Positions 34,367 through 45,645 of a stretch of 64,000 nucleotides of DNA are shown here, one piece after another (position 1 is the stretch's first letter; every line of letters starts with the position of its first letter). The stretch covers positions 7,746,125 through 7,810,124 of the forward strand of contig NC_061801.1 of assembly GCF_021462225.1 (NCBI RefSeq), written 5' to 3'. Below the pieces are notes generated by a model. The model was not told the DNA's origin, did not search any database, and was given only the letters and a program-made list of their open reading frames with translations. This stretch comes from Girardinichthys multiradiatus. Taxonomy: Eukaryota > Chordata > Actinopteri > Cyprinodontiformes > Goodeidae. The position numbers were made by a program, and so were the translations under genes.

Positions 34367-37300
34367 ATGGCTGTCCCTCCTTCATACTCAGACCTCGGCA
34401 AGGCCGCCAAGGATATCTTCAGCAAGGGCTACGGTGAGTAATGCTGTAACCCCAGGACAAAATGGACACCCTGTTTTTGTTCCTGTTAAGTGTACAGTTT
34501 AAAAACAAACAAAGACCGTATGGATCAGGAGCATTTAACCTCTGCCAGCTGTGCCATGAAGTACGATACCATGTACGGTATGGAAAGGGACGTAAAACTG
34601 GGGAGAAACAAATCACCGCTCTAGCAGGCATAAAGGGTATCAAGACGCCATTTCTTAAAACAGAATCCAGCTTATTTCATCTAAGTAAGTTATTTAAAAA
34701 CGTAATATATTAGATCCACAGTTGTCATCGAACTGGAGCAGTGTGTGGACTCCGCGCGCGCTGTCCACGGACGTTAGAAGTTTCATAGTCAGCGTACCAA
34801 TTTCCTACATTTCCCACACTTTCTGCCATGGCGTCATCAGACATTTTTGTGTTTCTGTGGGGTATAAATACAAGGTGACGCAGATGACCATTTAGGCCCA
34901 CTCTTTAAAATGGGAAAGACAGATGAACATGGCATTTAGGGAAGGCAAACATGTCGACCTTCATAAGTTATGAAATGGGTACTTCAACTGGATTTGTTGA
35001 CTTCATTATTTTTTGCGTTGGTACTGCTGTAGTTTAAACTTTTCTGGGACATTGATTGAAGTCTCTTACTTACTGTGAATCTGTTTTGAACCCAACAGGC
35101 TTTGGGGTTGTGAAGCTGGACCTGAAAACCAAATCTCAAAGTGGAGTGGTGAGAACAGCTTTTCTTTGCTCCGTCTCCATTTCTCCTTTATTATCCTGCT
35201 GCTCCCCAACACTTCGATCCCATTGCACTGATACCTGTAGAGTTCTTGCACATCTTACCCTCTTCATGCTCCTTTAAGCACCAATAACTGCTGTGAATCT
35301 GAGCTTTAAGGTTTCCAGGTTGGCGAGCGCCGCTGGTGTCGAGCTGCTTTGCTTTAGCTGAGCTCACTTGTAGAGAAACATGGAAGCCCCACATTGGCTG
35401 TCTGTCTCTCTGCCTGCCTTTTCCTAACCGCTGCTCTGTCTCCATGCTGCCACCGCGGACTGCGCGCGCTCTAATGTAGATGGTAAGATTGACATCCGAA
35501 ACCGACCGCTCTGCCCCCCCACCCACCGTGTCAGGCAGAGCTCCATTCTCCATGACCCTCTGTCCTGTCCCATCCTTTGCTTTGTCTGTCTTTTTCATAT
35601 TTTCTTGTGATTTCTTTTTTGTTTTTTTTTTTCGTCTCCGAGTACATTATTTAATCTCGTGCATTTTCTTTGTCTGTAGTCTCTGAGTTTGACTTTTGTT
35701 AGTTAATCTGCCAGCTGAGGTCACAGACTAAACCTGGAGGAACAGAGAAGCATTTTTATCTTTCCTGAAATGTTAAAGTCCAAAGGAAGCCTCTAGATGT
35801 CTAAAACACTGTTGTTCCTGCTGACATGGCCGTTAAGGTCATGTACACGTGTTAATAGCTCAGCCTATAATAATGTTCAGGTCGCTGGATGTGATCCAGG
35901 GTGTTGCAGAAACGTCAATCAGCTACTGATGTCTGTCCTCGGTTGACCATATCATGATGTAATCTGTGTTTAGTTGGTAACGAAGCAGCTTCAGAAAGTT
36001 CTCATGTAGCCCTAAACCACAAGCTTATTTCCTCTTAGGTTTGTTTTCACATTGTGCTGTAATGTTCTGGGAAAACATTCAGTACATTTGACCCGGGGCT
36101 CCTCATAAAGAGTTATTTTCTGTGAAAAAGAGATTGGCCCCTTATAGATTTCTTCTGGCTTTGGTATTGTCTCCCACTTCTTAAATCAGTAAATAATAGT
36201 GATTCACCATATTAAAAAAAAAGAAAAAGTTGAGTTCAATTTCATAAGCCACAAACCTGATTACTTCCAGACCTGCTGAGCCACAAACCCATTAAAATAG
36301 AACTTCCCTGACAGCATACATTAGGCTAAAAGATGTGAAAAAGCAGCACTTCCTGCCCCGATCCAAAGACTTGGACGACTTGCCGTGATTTGAGACTTTG
36401 CAGTGTCGTGAAAATTTACGGATTTTGGACACCCCTGATCTAAGGTGTTTTTCTAGATCTTTTAGGTTTTCTTTTTATTTTATTCTGGTTTACTACATTG
36501 TAATTAAGCTTAATGTTTTTTACTCTGTTGCAACTCTGTTGCAACTGTTGCAACAAATAAGTATGGTAGAGAACTGAAAAATGTCCTACGGCGCCTGGCA
36601 AGCATCAGCGGGTAAAACAAACAGAGCCGGTGGGAATCCGTGCTCACGGATAAACTGTGCTCTCTGTTCTGCAATCCGTGTGCGCAGATTACTCAGTAAC
36701 GTCTGTCTGTTTGGACGCATGGCCCACACCTGCGTTAACGTTAGCTGTGCTGACATCATTTTAAACGTTTTATGACAGTGTTACAAAAATAAAGTCATAT
36801 TACAAGCTGTGAAGTGTGCTGATTAAAACATGGCAGTGTTTTAAGTTTATATATAACAACAGATCCACTGAACTCACCTCGCAGGTGTGGGCCATGCGTC
36901 CAAACCAGACGGATGTCACAGAGTCATCCACAGCTCACACTGTGCAGACGGATCGCAGAAACTGAGCACACAGTTTAGTAAAGCGTGAGCACTGATTTTA
37001 ACCCACTGACACCTGCCAGGCTCCGTAACGTCCTTTTAAACAGCTTCATAATGTAATAAAGCTTCAAGAACCCATTCAGAAATTTTCAGTGTGTGTAGTT
37101 ACGGATTTCTGCCACTTGGAGGCAGTGTGGGCTTGCTTTTTAAGTGGACACTTTTCCAGTTTTTCTTGTTTTTGATCTTATTTATTTTGTACTTTTACAA
37201 AACAAGATGGGAAAATTTGGCTAAGGGTGCTTCACACACTGCCAGATTTTTAAGAAAAACATAATTTGAGCATTTAAACAAATAATCTATGGAAACCTTC

Positions 37301-40300
37301 TTTGATATGCCAATTATAACAAGGAAGAAAAATACTAGACAAGCAGCAGTGTTTATTTCTGCTCTTTTAACTTTGTTTTTGGCAGAAAAGCAGAACAAGG
37401 TTTGACAAAAATGTGACGTTATTGACAGTAACTAAATGACAAAAATATTGCCTGTTGAAGAGTATGCTTTTTAGGGCTGAAACAATTAATTGGATTAACC
37501 GTGATCGATCGATTATTGAAATAATTGTCAACCAATTTAGTTATGGAATAATCGTAAAGTGCAGTATACACACTCTAATACATGTCATTTGCTGTAATTA
37601 AGCCAAAACTACACAAAAAATATATATTTTGCATTTAAGATGAAAACCCGTCTTTGTAAATATGCTCTATCAGAACTCTTCAAGTGACGTAGCTTCAGCT
37701 TCAAAGCAATTTCCCATTAAGCATCTGTTCCCGTCTATTTCTTATCCATGCTGTGTCGCTGATGCCTCCTTACATGAGTTCAGAGATATCGATGTGTAGA
37801 TGTAACCGTGTCTATTCAAATGCCTGCTCTGAAAAAGAAAGGACAACCTCTCTTTAATCCTATGAGTTTTACGTATCAGGACATCATCAAAATTATTGTG
37901 TTCTAAAGAATTTATGTGGCTGGAAAACGGAGTATAGCTTTGCTGCCTCAAAAGATTTAAGGGATAACGTAAGAGCCAGAAGTTTAGCTGTTTGATAGTG
38001 TGGTCAAGCAGACAAGACATTGGCAATGACATTAAGAAGTAGTTGTTGCTGCTGATCAATCTGTAAGGGTTCTGAGGCCCATTCCAAATAATTGAATGAT
38101 TCTTCACAAATCAGAAACATTTAAGACCAAGCTTCCCAGCCATGGACGTCTCAGCACATTTACACACATTTTCGCAAGATCCGATCTGGAAAAGATTTAA
38201 GAAATTGCATGAAATCCAAGAACCCGACCTCCACGGGCCTGGGCTGGCATGTTTAACGTTAGCCTTCATGACGGGACAGAACAAAACAACAAGTAAAGTT
38301 TGTTTGGAAGGGTTGCCAGACAACTTTGGACCAGCCAAAGTTCTACCCTCTGAACCCGTTGAGATTGTGTGACCTTGAATGACATGTTGAAATAAATGTC
38401 CAACATTAATGAATGGCAGAAATGTAAAGGAGAGCAGGCTAAAATTCCTCCAAAGCAGTTTGGGACCGATGGACTACTTCACCTTATTGCTGACATTCTG
38501 TGGTTCTGCGAGCTATTGAATGGAAAACCCAGATCCAGATGCATAAAACCCTAGAATTAAAAGGTGATTTGTACTTTCTCCCCCCCCGTCCCATAAATGT
38601 ATTTATTCACTAATCCGGTTCAGTTCTAGCTGAGGATATATTTTAACCTTCAACGGTAGCACCAACAATCTGTTACCCTGGTCCTCTTCTTCTTCTTCTG
38701 GCTCTGCAGGAGTTTAACACAACAGGCTCCAGTAACATCGACACGGGGAAGGCTTCCGGCAACCTGGAGACCAAGTACAAGATGAAGGAGCTCGGCCTGA
38801 GCGTCAGCCAGAAGTGGAACACAGACAACACGTTGGCCACAGAGGTCACTGTGGAGGACCAGGTGTGTGTTTGGTTGAGTTTTTTTTTTTAAATAATTAT
38901 TTAAGTATGCAAAGGTGCCATCAGTTTAAATGTGTTTACACTACGTTTTCCTCTTCAGCTTGCTCAGGGCTTGAAGGTTGGCTTGGATACTTCGTTTGTA
39001 CCAAACACAGGGTGAGGCTACTTTTACTGAGTGTTAGTGACTTAATGTAGACTGTGTCACCTTGGTTGCAGTCAAATGTGGTTCTGATATCAATGTTTAC
39101 ATGTTTTTTTGTGGTTTAACTTAATTTTCAGATTCTTTCAGTAAACTATTAGTAAATGCAACAAAACCATTTCTAAAAGCATCCTGTTACATCTTGGTTA
39201 ACAAGTGTTTCTTAAACAGGAAGACCTACAAGGGAAACCAGATGATTGCCTAACCTGTATAAAAAGACAACCTTTTTCCCACTGTCTGACTTTAAATCAT
39301 ACCAGGCTTTTACTTTTTTAGGTCAGTTAGGGTTGCTAAAATGATTCCTGTTTGCTAAATGCCAGAATTTTATATTTGAGGATTTGGAGATTTTTTGTAT
39401 TGCCTCTTTCAAAGTGCCTTTAAATAATTGTGGACAGCTCAGACAATGTCAGTGCTTTGCAAGCTTCTGAGGTAATGGAGGGACACCTGTGGATGTTAAG
39501 GCAGCACCCTAAACACACCGCCTACTAGTGTGACATCATGGAAGAATCAAAAGAACCCAGCTGAGATATCGGGAAGACACTGGTGGAGCTCCACAAGTTT
39601 GGCTTGGTTCATCCAGAGGTCAATGTTTTGGTCCAAAGTGATCATATCAGCCCCAGAACAAACGCAAAAAGCCTTGTAGATAGGGGTGCAGAAGCTCAGG
39701 TGACATCACCTGATGACAAGAGCAGTCCTCTGGCATAGCCATGAAGCAGACCTACGTCTCCGGTGAGCGGGAGAAAACAGTATGACAGGCGGTTGTCGTT
39801 TTGATCACCGCTGGCTCCAAAACGCTAGATATAAAACAAGGTTGAAACGAGGACTATATCCTCAGCTAGCTTCCTGCAACATATGCCAGGAGGACTTGCA
39901 GCTTTTCATGATGGGAGAGTTGGTGCTCTCAGCAGTAGCAGTGGGAGGGAATTATAAATTTAAGCTAGCTTGCAACAATGCAGGTAAATTGCAAATTGAT
40001 TGTTTAAAGGATGGATTGAGCTAGGGTTTTATGTCATGTACAGTACTTTAAAATGTGCAACAACAAAAGATTCTTTGAAAACTCTAGCAATGGTGGTAGC
40101 TTTAATTATACAAAAAGTAGCTGTGGCTTGGCTATGTTCTGTCATGTGCGCCACTGATGTCTTTTGGGCTCCTTCAGGCGAAACGTGCTCGAATTTTCCT
40201 GGGAGGAAAGGGGAAAAGTGTACGAACCCTGTGTTTGAAGACATCCTGTGGTCTGAAAAAAACAAAAATCGAAACGTTTCGACAGAAGGGGGCCATTGTT

Positions 40301-41930
40301 GCATTTGGAAGTAAACGGTCAAGCTGGCGATCTTGAGAACAGGGTCCCAGCTGTGAAAGAAGTGGCAGCATGATGTTAAGTTTTGCTGCAGGACGCACCG
40401 GAATTTCCTTCACTAAATAGATTACATGATGAGGAAACATTATGCTGAAGTATTTATGTAGCATTTCAAGACACCAGCTAAGAAGTTAAACCTTAGAAAC
40501 AAACTGGTCTTCCAAATGAACAATGACTCTAAGCATACAATGAAATTAGTTACAAAGTAAGTTAAAGACAACAAAGTCAATGTTTTGGAGTGATCATCAC
40601 AAAGCCCTGACATTAGACCTATAGAAAATATGTGTGTGTGTTACATGATGAGGCCCATTTTCTGAAAATGATTCTAGCATTTAGCAAACAATGTTTTGTA
40701 ATCCCAACAAGTCCAAAACAGGAAAGGTTTAACCTAAATAAAGAGACAGTAAGAAAAAGAGGTTATGCATATTTTTATACACTATGTAAATATCTGGTTT
40801 AAGGACAACCTTAACGAGACTAGTTGTTGTTTGACTTTACTCCTCTAGGAAGAAAAGTGGCAAGCTGAAGACGGGCTACAAGCGAGACTTTGTCAACCTG
40901 GGCTGCGACGTGGACTTCGAGGGGCCCATCGTTCACGCTGCTGCCGTGCTGGGCTACGAAGGCTGGCTGGCCGGTTACCAGATGGCCTTCGATACGGCCA
41001 AATCCAAGCTGTCTCAGAACAACTTCGCCCTCGGCTACAAGACTGGGGACTTCCAGCTGCACACCAACGTGTGAGTGTTTATTCTGAATTCACTGGTTTG
41101 GACCTCGGCAACCTGCAGCACCAGCTCTGAATGCGTTTCTTCTTTCCCTCAGCAATGATGGGACGGAGTTTGGCGGCTCCATCTACCAGAAGGTAAATGA
41201 CGAGCTGGAGACAGCGGTCACTCTGGCCTGGACCGCCGGCAGCAACAACACCCGCTTCGGCATCGCAGCCAAATACAAGCTGGACAAAGACACCTCTCTG
41301 TCGGTGAGTTCTCCAGCATTTCCCTGGGAGCTCCGTTTCTTTCAGACTGTTGTTGTTTTTGTTCTCACCTTATTATGTTTCTCCCCTTAGGCCAAAGTGA
41401 ACAATGCCAGTCTGATTGGAGTCGGCTACACCCAGAGCCTTCGGCCAGGTAGGCTCCAACCCAGATCAGGGCTGCTCTGACCAGCCTAAGAATTTTGTTG
41501 GCACAGAGACAGTCAGGCTGTGTAGAAACAAGTTTGACAGTGGGTGTAAAATCTATTTTTAATTTTAACCTAGGCTGACATTCAGTGCCTTTCAGAAATA
41601 TTCATAACCCTTAAACCTTTTTTCAGTTTGTTACATTACAAGCCACAATTTATTTGACTGATGTTCAGATGTGATGGACCAGTACCAAGTAGTGTACAAT
41701 GCTGGAAGGTGAACCTGCGCCCCAGTTTCTGTCTGAGACTGAACCTCCGCCTCCAGAGTCGTTGTACATGAACATAAATCCAGAGTTAGAAAAGATGGAC
41801 TGACTGGTTCCTCAACCTGATGGTTCTTGTCTCTGCAGGCGTTAAGGTCACCCTGTCGGCCCTCATCGATGGGAAGAACTTCAATGCAGGCGGACACAAA
41901 GTGGGCATGGGCTTCGAGCTTGAGGCATAA
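34367..41930 (+). CDS. vdac3: vdac3, voltage-dependent anion channel 3, complete coding sequence
   Basis: A 19-strand beta-barrel pore of the outer mitochondrial membrane for ATP, ADP and other metabolites. Eight exons: 34367-34433, 35099-35148, 38710-38862, 38959-39011, 40849-41070, 41153-41303, 41391-41448 and 41839-41930 (TAA 41928-41930); 846 nt, 281 aa, all GT-AG, phases consistent. The start [20 protein letters not shown] has a good context (A at -3, G at +4), 4 nt after a 3' splice site, so a non-coding exon lies upstream. The GLK nucleotide-binding motif is in exon 4. VDAC3 rather than VDAC1/2: residue 73 is Gln (Glu in VDAC1 and at the VDAC2 equivalent); VDAC3-like stretches include [31 protein letters not shown] and [13 protein letters not shown]; and an ATG micro-exon candidate follows codon 39. 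It is two residues shorter than human VDAC3 (CDVDFEGP region) and has a single cysteine, Cys127. The long introns after exons 2 and 4 hold repeats. Confidence 0.96.
35480..35482 (+). CDS. vdac3: Candidate 3-base ATG micro-exon of vdac3 (alternative exon, internal Met after codon 39)
   Basis: The bases ATG are flanked by an acceptor (ctaatgtag, AG at 35478-35479) and a strong donor (gtaaga from 35483), after a pyrimidine-rich stretch. Exon 2 ends in phase 0 at Val39 (35148) and exon 3 starts in phase 0 at Glu40 (38710), so inclusion would insert one Met and keep the frame. Mammalian VDAC3 has a known alternatively spliced 3-base exon adding Met after residue 39 (Sampson and colleagues, J Biol Chem 1998, from memory). 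Position, phase, content and intron agree. Splicing itself is not shown by DNA alone. Confidence 0.8.
36090..36420 (+). mobile_element. Tc1-like fragment in vdac3 intron
   Basis: Phrases ttccctgacagcatacatta and gctaaaagatgtgaaaaagc match the 29440-30095 family. Non-coding. Lies between the ATG micro-exon and exon 3. Confidence 0.5.
36581..37036. repeat. Long foldback (MITE-like) element in vdac3 intron
   Basis: Left arm 36581-36734 and right arm 36880-37036 are inverted copies of about 155 bp, with a perfect 26-bp core (36709-36734 versus 36880-36905, starting gtttggacgcatggcccaca) and weaker similarity outward. Loop about 145 bp. Lies between the ATG micro-exon and exon 3. No coding capacity. 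Confidence 0.8.
37472..37565. repeat. hAT-like element end
   Basis: tagggctgaaacaattaatt followed by cgatcgattattgaaataat resembles the start of non-autonomous hAT elements of fish and mammals. The partner end was not found. Confidence 0.4.
39400..40720 (+). mobile_element. Decayed Tc1-like DNA in vdac3 intron 4
   Basis: Scattered transposase-like phrases (gacactggtggagctccaca at 39577, ccatgaagcagacctacgtc, atgatgttaagttttgctgc) occur across this stretch between exons 4 and 5. No long homologous frame; limits are rough. Confidence 0.45.
41585..41690 (-). mobile_element. Short Tc1-like end fragment in vdac3 intron 7
   Basis: gtgcctttcagaaatattca followed by gttacattacaagccacaat resembles the terminal repeat of the 15395 family. 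About 100 bp, between exons 7 and 8. Confidence 0.5.
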
Positions 41931-42214
41931 TGAGGACTCCACATCAGTACTGGACAGCACCACCTTTCATGTAGCTCCTCTCTGGACTCTCCTCACATGG
42001 CCTCCCCCTCCCCTGTCCGCAACCCCAGTGAGCATTTCTGAGCTAAGTCGAGTCTGGAGCTGGGAGGTTGACCCTGATTTTGGCGGTGCACCATCGTAAA
42101 GGAATTACTGATGTTTATGGCTGAAGTCACATTTATTTATTTCCCTGTAGGTCTTGGATGATGTAATTGTTGGTGTGTAGCTCGTTGCAGCAGTCGTACC
42201 TAAAAGCATGTGAG

Positions 42215-42220
42215 AATAAA
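42215..42220 (+). terminator. Polyadenylation signal AATAAA for vdac3
   Basis: Canonical AATAAA 285 nt after the vdac3 stop, at the end of a 3'UTR-like stretch, with a T-rich run shortly downstream (about 42283-42298). Typical spacing; no competing hexamer seen closer to the stop. Confidence 0.65.
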
Positions 42221-43004
42221 AACACGGATGCAGAAAGAAACGTTCATCTGCTTGGTTAAAAAGGGGCAGTGTGTCAGCTTTCCTCTTTTTTTTTTTTACA
42301 TTAGTTTAAACACTTTAGGATGGTAATATTTTTATTCACACACGTTTCATTTGGTTGAAACTGAATCCTGCTTCGACTGAGCGGCAGAATCATGAGGACA
42401 GTGAATCCGGATTGTCAGAAACCATCTTTTACTGCTTTCTAGCTGCTCATCCTGATAGGTGAAATCAAAGTGGTGGAATCTTCTGGTTTCTTCTGTAGTG
42501 TAGCGCATTTCTACAGCGTTGTTTTCATCTGTCTCGGCTCAGCGGCCGTAGAGATAGTGAGGATATTTGGCATCGTAGTCGCTCTTGTTTTCCTCGTGGA
42601 CCACATTCAGCGCAGGCAGATGTTGCATCTCAAGCAGTCCACGCTTCTCTGATAGTGCAGCTCCTCGTCCTCCGTGATTCCTGTCAAACGCTTGATCATG
42701 ACACTCCGCTGACCCCACGCTGCTTTGTTTCTGCATCCAAATCAGACGTCTAAATGTCTTGTTCATTTTATCCATCACACTTGTCATTATGATAATAAAA
42801 CTCATTTTATTATTTAGACACAGTACCTCATTTTTTCCAATGTAAATTAAAGAATTCTACAAAAAAAGAAAAAATGTCTTAATTTTTATTTCGCCTGGAT
42901 ATTTGATGTGTGGGAGATGATTTAGGCTGTATCAACTTTTTAGCTTTCTTTGCTAGTTTTGATGAGCAGAACATGAGAACCATCGGAACCTTGAAGCAGG
43001 TCAT

Positions 43005-43285
43005 CTGTATTTTGCTGGTATTCACACCCACTGAACGTTGTCACATTGTGTCACTATACAACCACAAATTATGTTATTGGGATTTTACCTGATAGACCAA
43101 GACAAAGTAGTGCATTATTGTAAAGTGAAGGAAAAATAAGCTGGATTTGTTTCTTTTCCACATCTAGACACATAACATTTTTGCTTATCTTTGTAAAACA
43201 TCTCAAGACCAGTCAGACTGAAAATTATTGTTCATAGATGCAATCCATCTGTGAACAATAATTTTCAAGTTTTGCCACAGCATGT
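43005..43285 (-). mobile_element. Tc1-like fragment ending in a hairpin
   Basis: Starts ttgctggtattcacacccac, continues with the family's tgggattttacctgatagac segment, then a perfect 15-bp inverted repeat at 43220-43234 and 43252-43266. Downstream of vdac3. Confidence 0.55.
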
Positions 43286-43354
43286 GGGGTGTGTGTGTGG
43301 GTATATATATCTATATATAGTTAAATATACACAGACGCACACACACACCGCATG
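43281..43354. repeat. Palindromic (TG)n(TA)n(CA)n tract
   Basis: Begins catgtggggtgtgtgtgtgg, passes through TA repeats and ends cacacacacaccgcatg, so the two halves are near reverse complements. Confidence 0.8.
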
Positions 43355-43365
43355 TTGTTTAGAAG

Positions 43366-43950
43366 TCAACTTATCTGAGTCATAGCATCCCACTCTTGAA
43401 AGGTGGCCCTTGGGTCTTTAAGGTTCTGAGGTACAGAGCTACGAGCCTCAGCTGAACCCATAGCTTTTTTATGAGATTCAAGTGTGGAGAAAGTGGAGGC
43501 CACTCCATTCAAGGAACCCCAGTCTACAGTGCTCCAGCTCCTCAAGATCGTGTCATTAGGGAATGGCTGCTTGAGATGGGTACATTGAAATGTCATTGCA
43601 GAAACTGACAAAGTCCATGCACGGTCTTTATCAGATGATGCATGATGTCCTGAAGCATCACTGAGCTCCTGGACAGTCTGAGGTGCAACTTGGTGGCATT
43701 GGATGCACCTAAACATGGTGTCCCAGAGATGTTCTTTTGGATTTAGGTCAGTGGAGTACGGACACGAGTCAGTAGTATCTGGTATTCTCCAGGAGCTGCC
43801 TGCACACTCTTGCCACATTAGGCTGGGCATCATCATGCACAAGGAGAACCCAGGGCCCACTGCACCGACGAAGGATCTAACAATGGGTCTTAGGATTTCA
43901 TCCTAATGGCAGCCAGTGTGCCATCGTTTTTTCCTGTACAGTTCTGGGGT
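43366..43950 (-). pseudogene. Tc1/mariner-like transposase relic
   Basis: A 164-codon minus frame keeps a STDLNPKEHLWDTM stretch (compare the NPIEHLWD box with the catalytic Glu) and QTVQELSDA, then drifts into unrelated sequence. Surrounding frames are broken. A fossil, not a host gene. Confidence 0.65.
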
Positions 43951-44128
43951 CGTCTCACTGTTGCCCCTTTAGTGTACATGTTAATTTCATTAACCGAAAC
44001 AGTTGACACTGATTAACAACCCCCTCTACTACTGAACTGACTAGATCAATATTCCAGGATTTTAACTGATTTGATATTATACTCTAATTAAAAAGTGTTC
44101 CATTATACATATATTATTATTATACATA

Positions 44129-44704
44129 CACTACGGGTCAAAGGTTTTAGCAAAAAGGGGAAGGCTTTGAAGTCAACGGTATAAAGATGTACTGGAACTT
44201 GTAATGACAGAGACATCTGGGTAAAGACAGCCATGCTTTGCTGAAATCTGTGATCTCTCTCCGTAAGGGCCCTTATGTAATTTTCTTTCTTTGTGTTATT
44301 TTGTATATTCATTTTCCGTTAGAAATCATTCCACTTATTATCTTCCAAATTAAACTTGAGTTAATCTTAATTTCCTGCTCTTCATCTGTTCTTTCTCATG
44401 ACATCCGGACTGGTAGAAGTTGAGGCCACAAGAATATCAGTGATAGCATTATTTTACCTCAACAATGTTCATTGAGAGACGACCAAAGGTTAATATTTCA
44501 GTCATCACAGCAAAGGGCGGCTACTTTAAGGAACCAAAAATATAAAACATTTGAAGTTCTTTTACAACTTTTTTTGCTACATAATTCCACATGTGTTCAT
44601 TCACAGTTTTGATGCCTTCAGTGAGAATCCACGTACAATGTAAATAGAAACATAAAGAAAACCATTAATTGAGAAAGGCGTTCTAAAACCTTGGACCGGT
44701 AGTG
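44129..44704. mobile_element. Short Tc1-like deletion derivative, about 576 bp
   Basis: Ends CACTACGGGTCAAAGGTTTTAG and (reverse of right end) CACTACCGGTCCAAGGTTTTAG form terminal inverted repeats of the same family as 7906-8345. TA precedes the left end; TG follows the right, so one flanking base has changed. No intact transposase frame inside. Confidence 0.8.
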
Positions 44705-45042
44705 TGTTAGACTGTGAAGATTTGTGGTATTTTTACAGTCATAACCCTACAGTGTCAGAAGAACCACAAATAGAGCAAAATGTTGGTAAGTACCTACGGC
44801 CCAATGAAAATGACTAAACAGCTGGAAGAGTGCAAAATATGAATGTCTCAGCAAGACTGTTCTACGTGGGTTCCAACAGAGTGTGTAGGGCTCTGTTTCT
44901 GTGGGTATATGCCTCACATAGTTAGTACATTTGTAACTTCACCTAAATGCTATAATGCTTTCTATTATAGAATGTCTTGTTTTTGTAAGTTAATTGTGGC
45001 TAACATGCATATAAATATGGTGATGGCAAACTGCTTCCATAC

Positions 45043-45076
45043 AGCTTGCTTGTCCATGTTACTGGACAAGCAAGCT
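45043..45076. repeat. Perfect 14-bp hairpin with 6-nt loop
   Basis: agcttgcttgtcca at 45043-45056 pairs with tggacaagcaagct at 45063-45076; loop tgttac. No T-run follows that would suggest a Pol III terminator. Confidence 0.85.
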
Positions 45077-45494
45077 CATTCTTCTCATTAAAGCTCAGTT
45101 AAATGATGAAAACATAGTAAAACTGATATAGTGAACCTGAATATTATTTTTGTTAAGTATTCTGTTGCTGAGTTCTTAAGATTTAAATGTCTGTTTACTT
45201 ATTTAAAAGAGCTCCAGTGTTTTTAATGACAAAGGCAGGTTTATTATTTATGTTAATTTTGTATTTATTTAGATTACTCATTCAGTTTCTCGGCAACAGG
45301 GTTAGCTTCATGTTTAATTTGATCTGAAAAGAATAAAATCCCATAGAACTAAATGTTCAAGTTAAGGAGATTAAATAAAATGATTTTTATTTAATAATCA
45401 GTGGCTGTACATTCTATTTTTGCTAACACTGAGGGGGTACCCATGGTGTAACTAAATAGCTCAGGAGGTATGGAGGTCAAAAAACGTTGGAAAC

Positions 45495-45645
45495 TTCTGA
45501 TCTACGGGATACAGCAAACATGTAGAAGAAGGTGCTCTGCTCTGCTAAGACCAAAACTGAACTTTCTGGCTCACTTACGCGATGCTTTTTGTAAAACATC
45601 TTACACATATGCCGCACCTACTGTTAGATCAGGAATCCCACAGCA
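45495..45645 (+). mobile_element. Short Tc1-like transposase fragment
   Basis: acatgtagaagaaggtgctc followed by agaccaaaactgaactttct is a piece of the 15395-family transposase region. About 150 bp. Confidence 0.6.

Noticed and set aside
37742..38372. Minus 121-codon and plus 76-codon frames inside the vdac3 intron
   Set aside because: No recognisable family and no splice context; near a hAT-like end, so likely transposon-derived or chance.
34367..41930. Naming the channel gene vdac1 because of its MAVPP start and Cys127
   Set aside because: Gln73, the micro-exon at codon 39 and several exon-long stretches fit VDAC3 better.
43220..43266. microRNA precursor
   Set aside because: Stem too short and explained by a Tc1-like transposon fragment.
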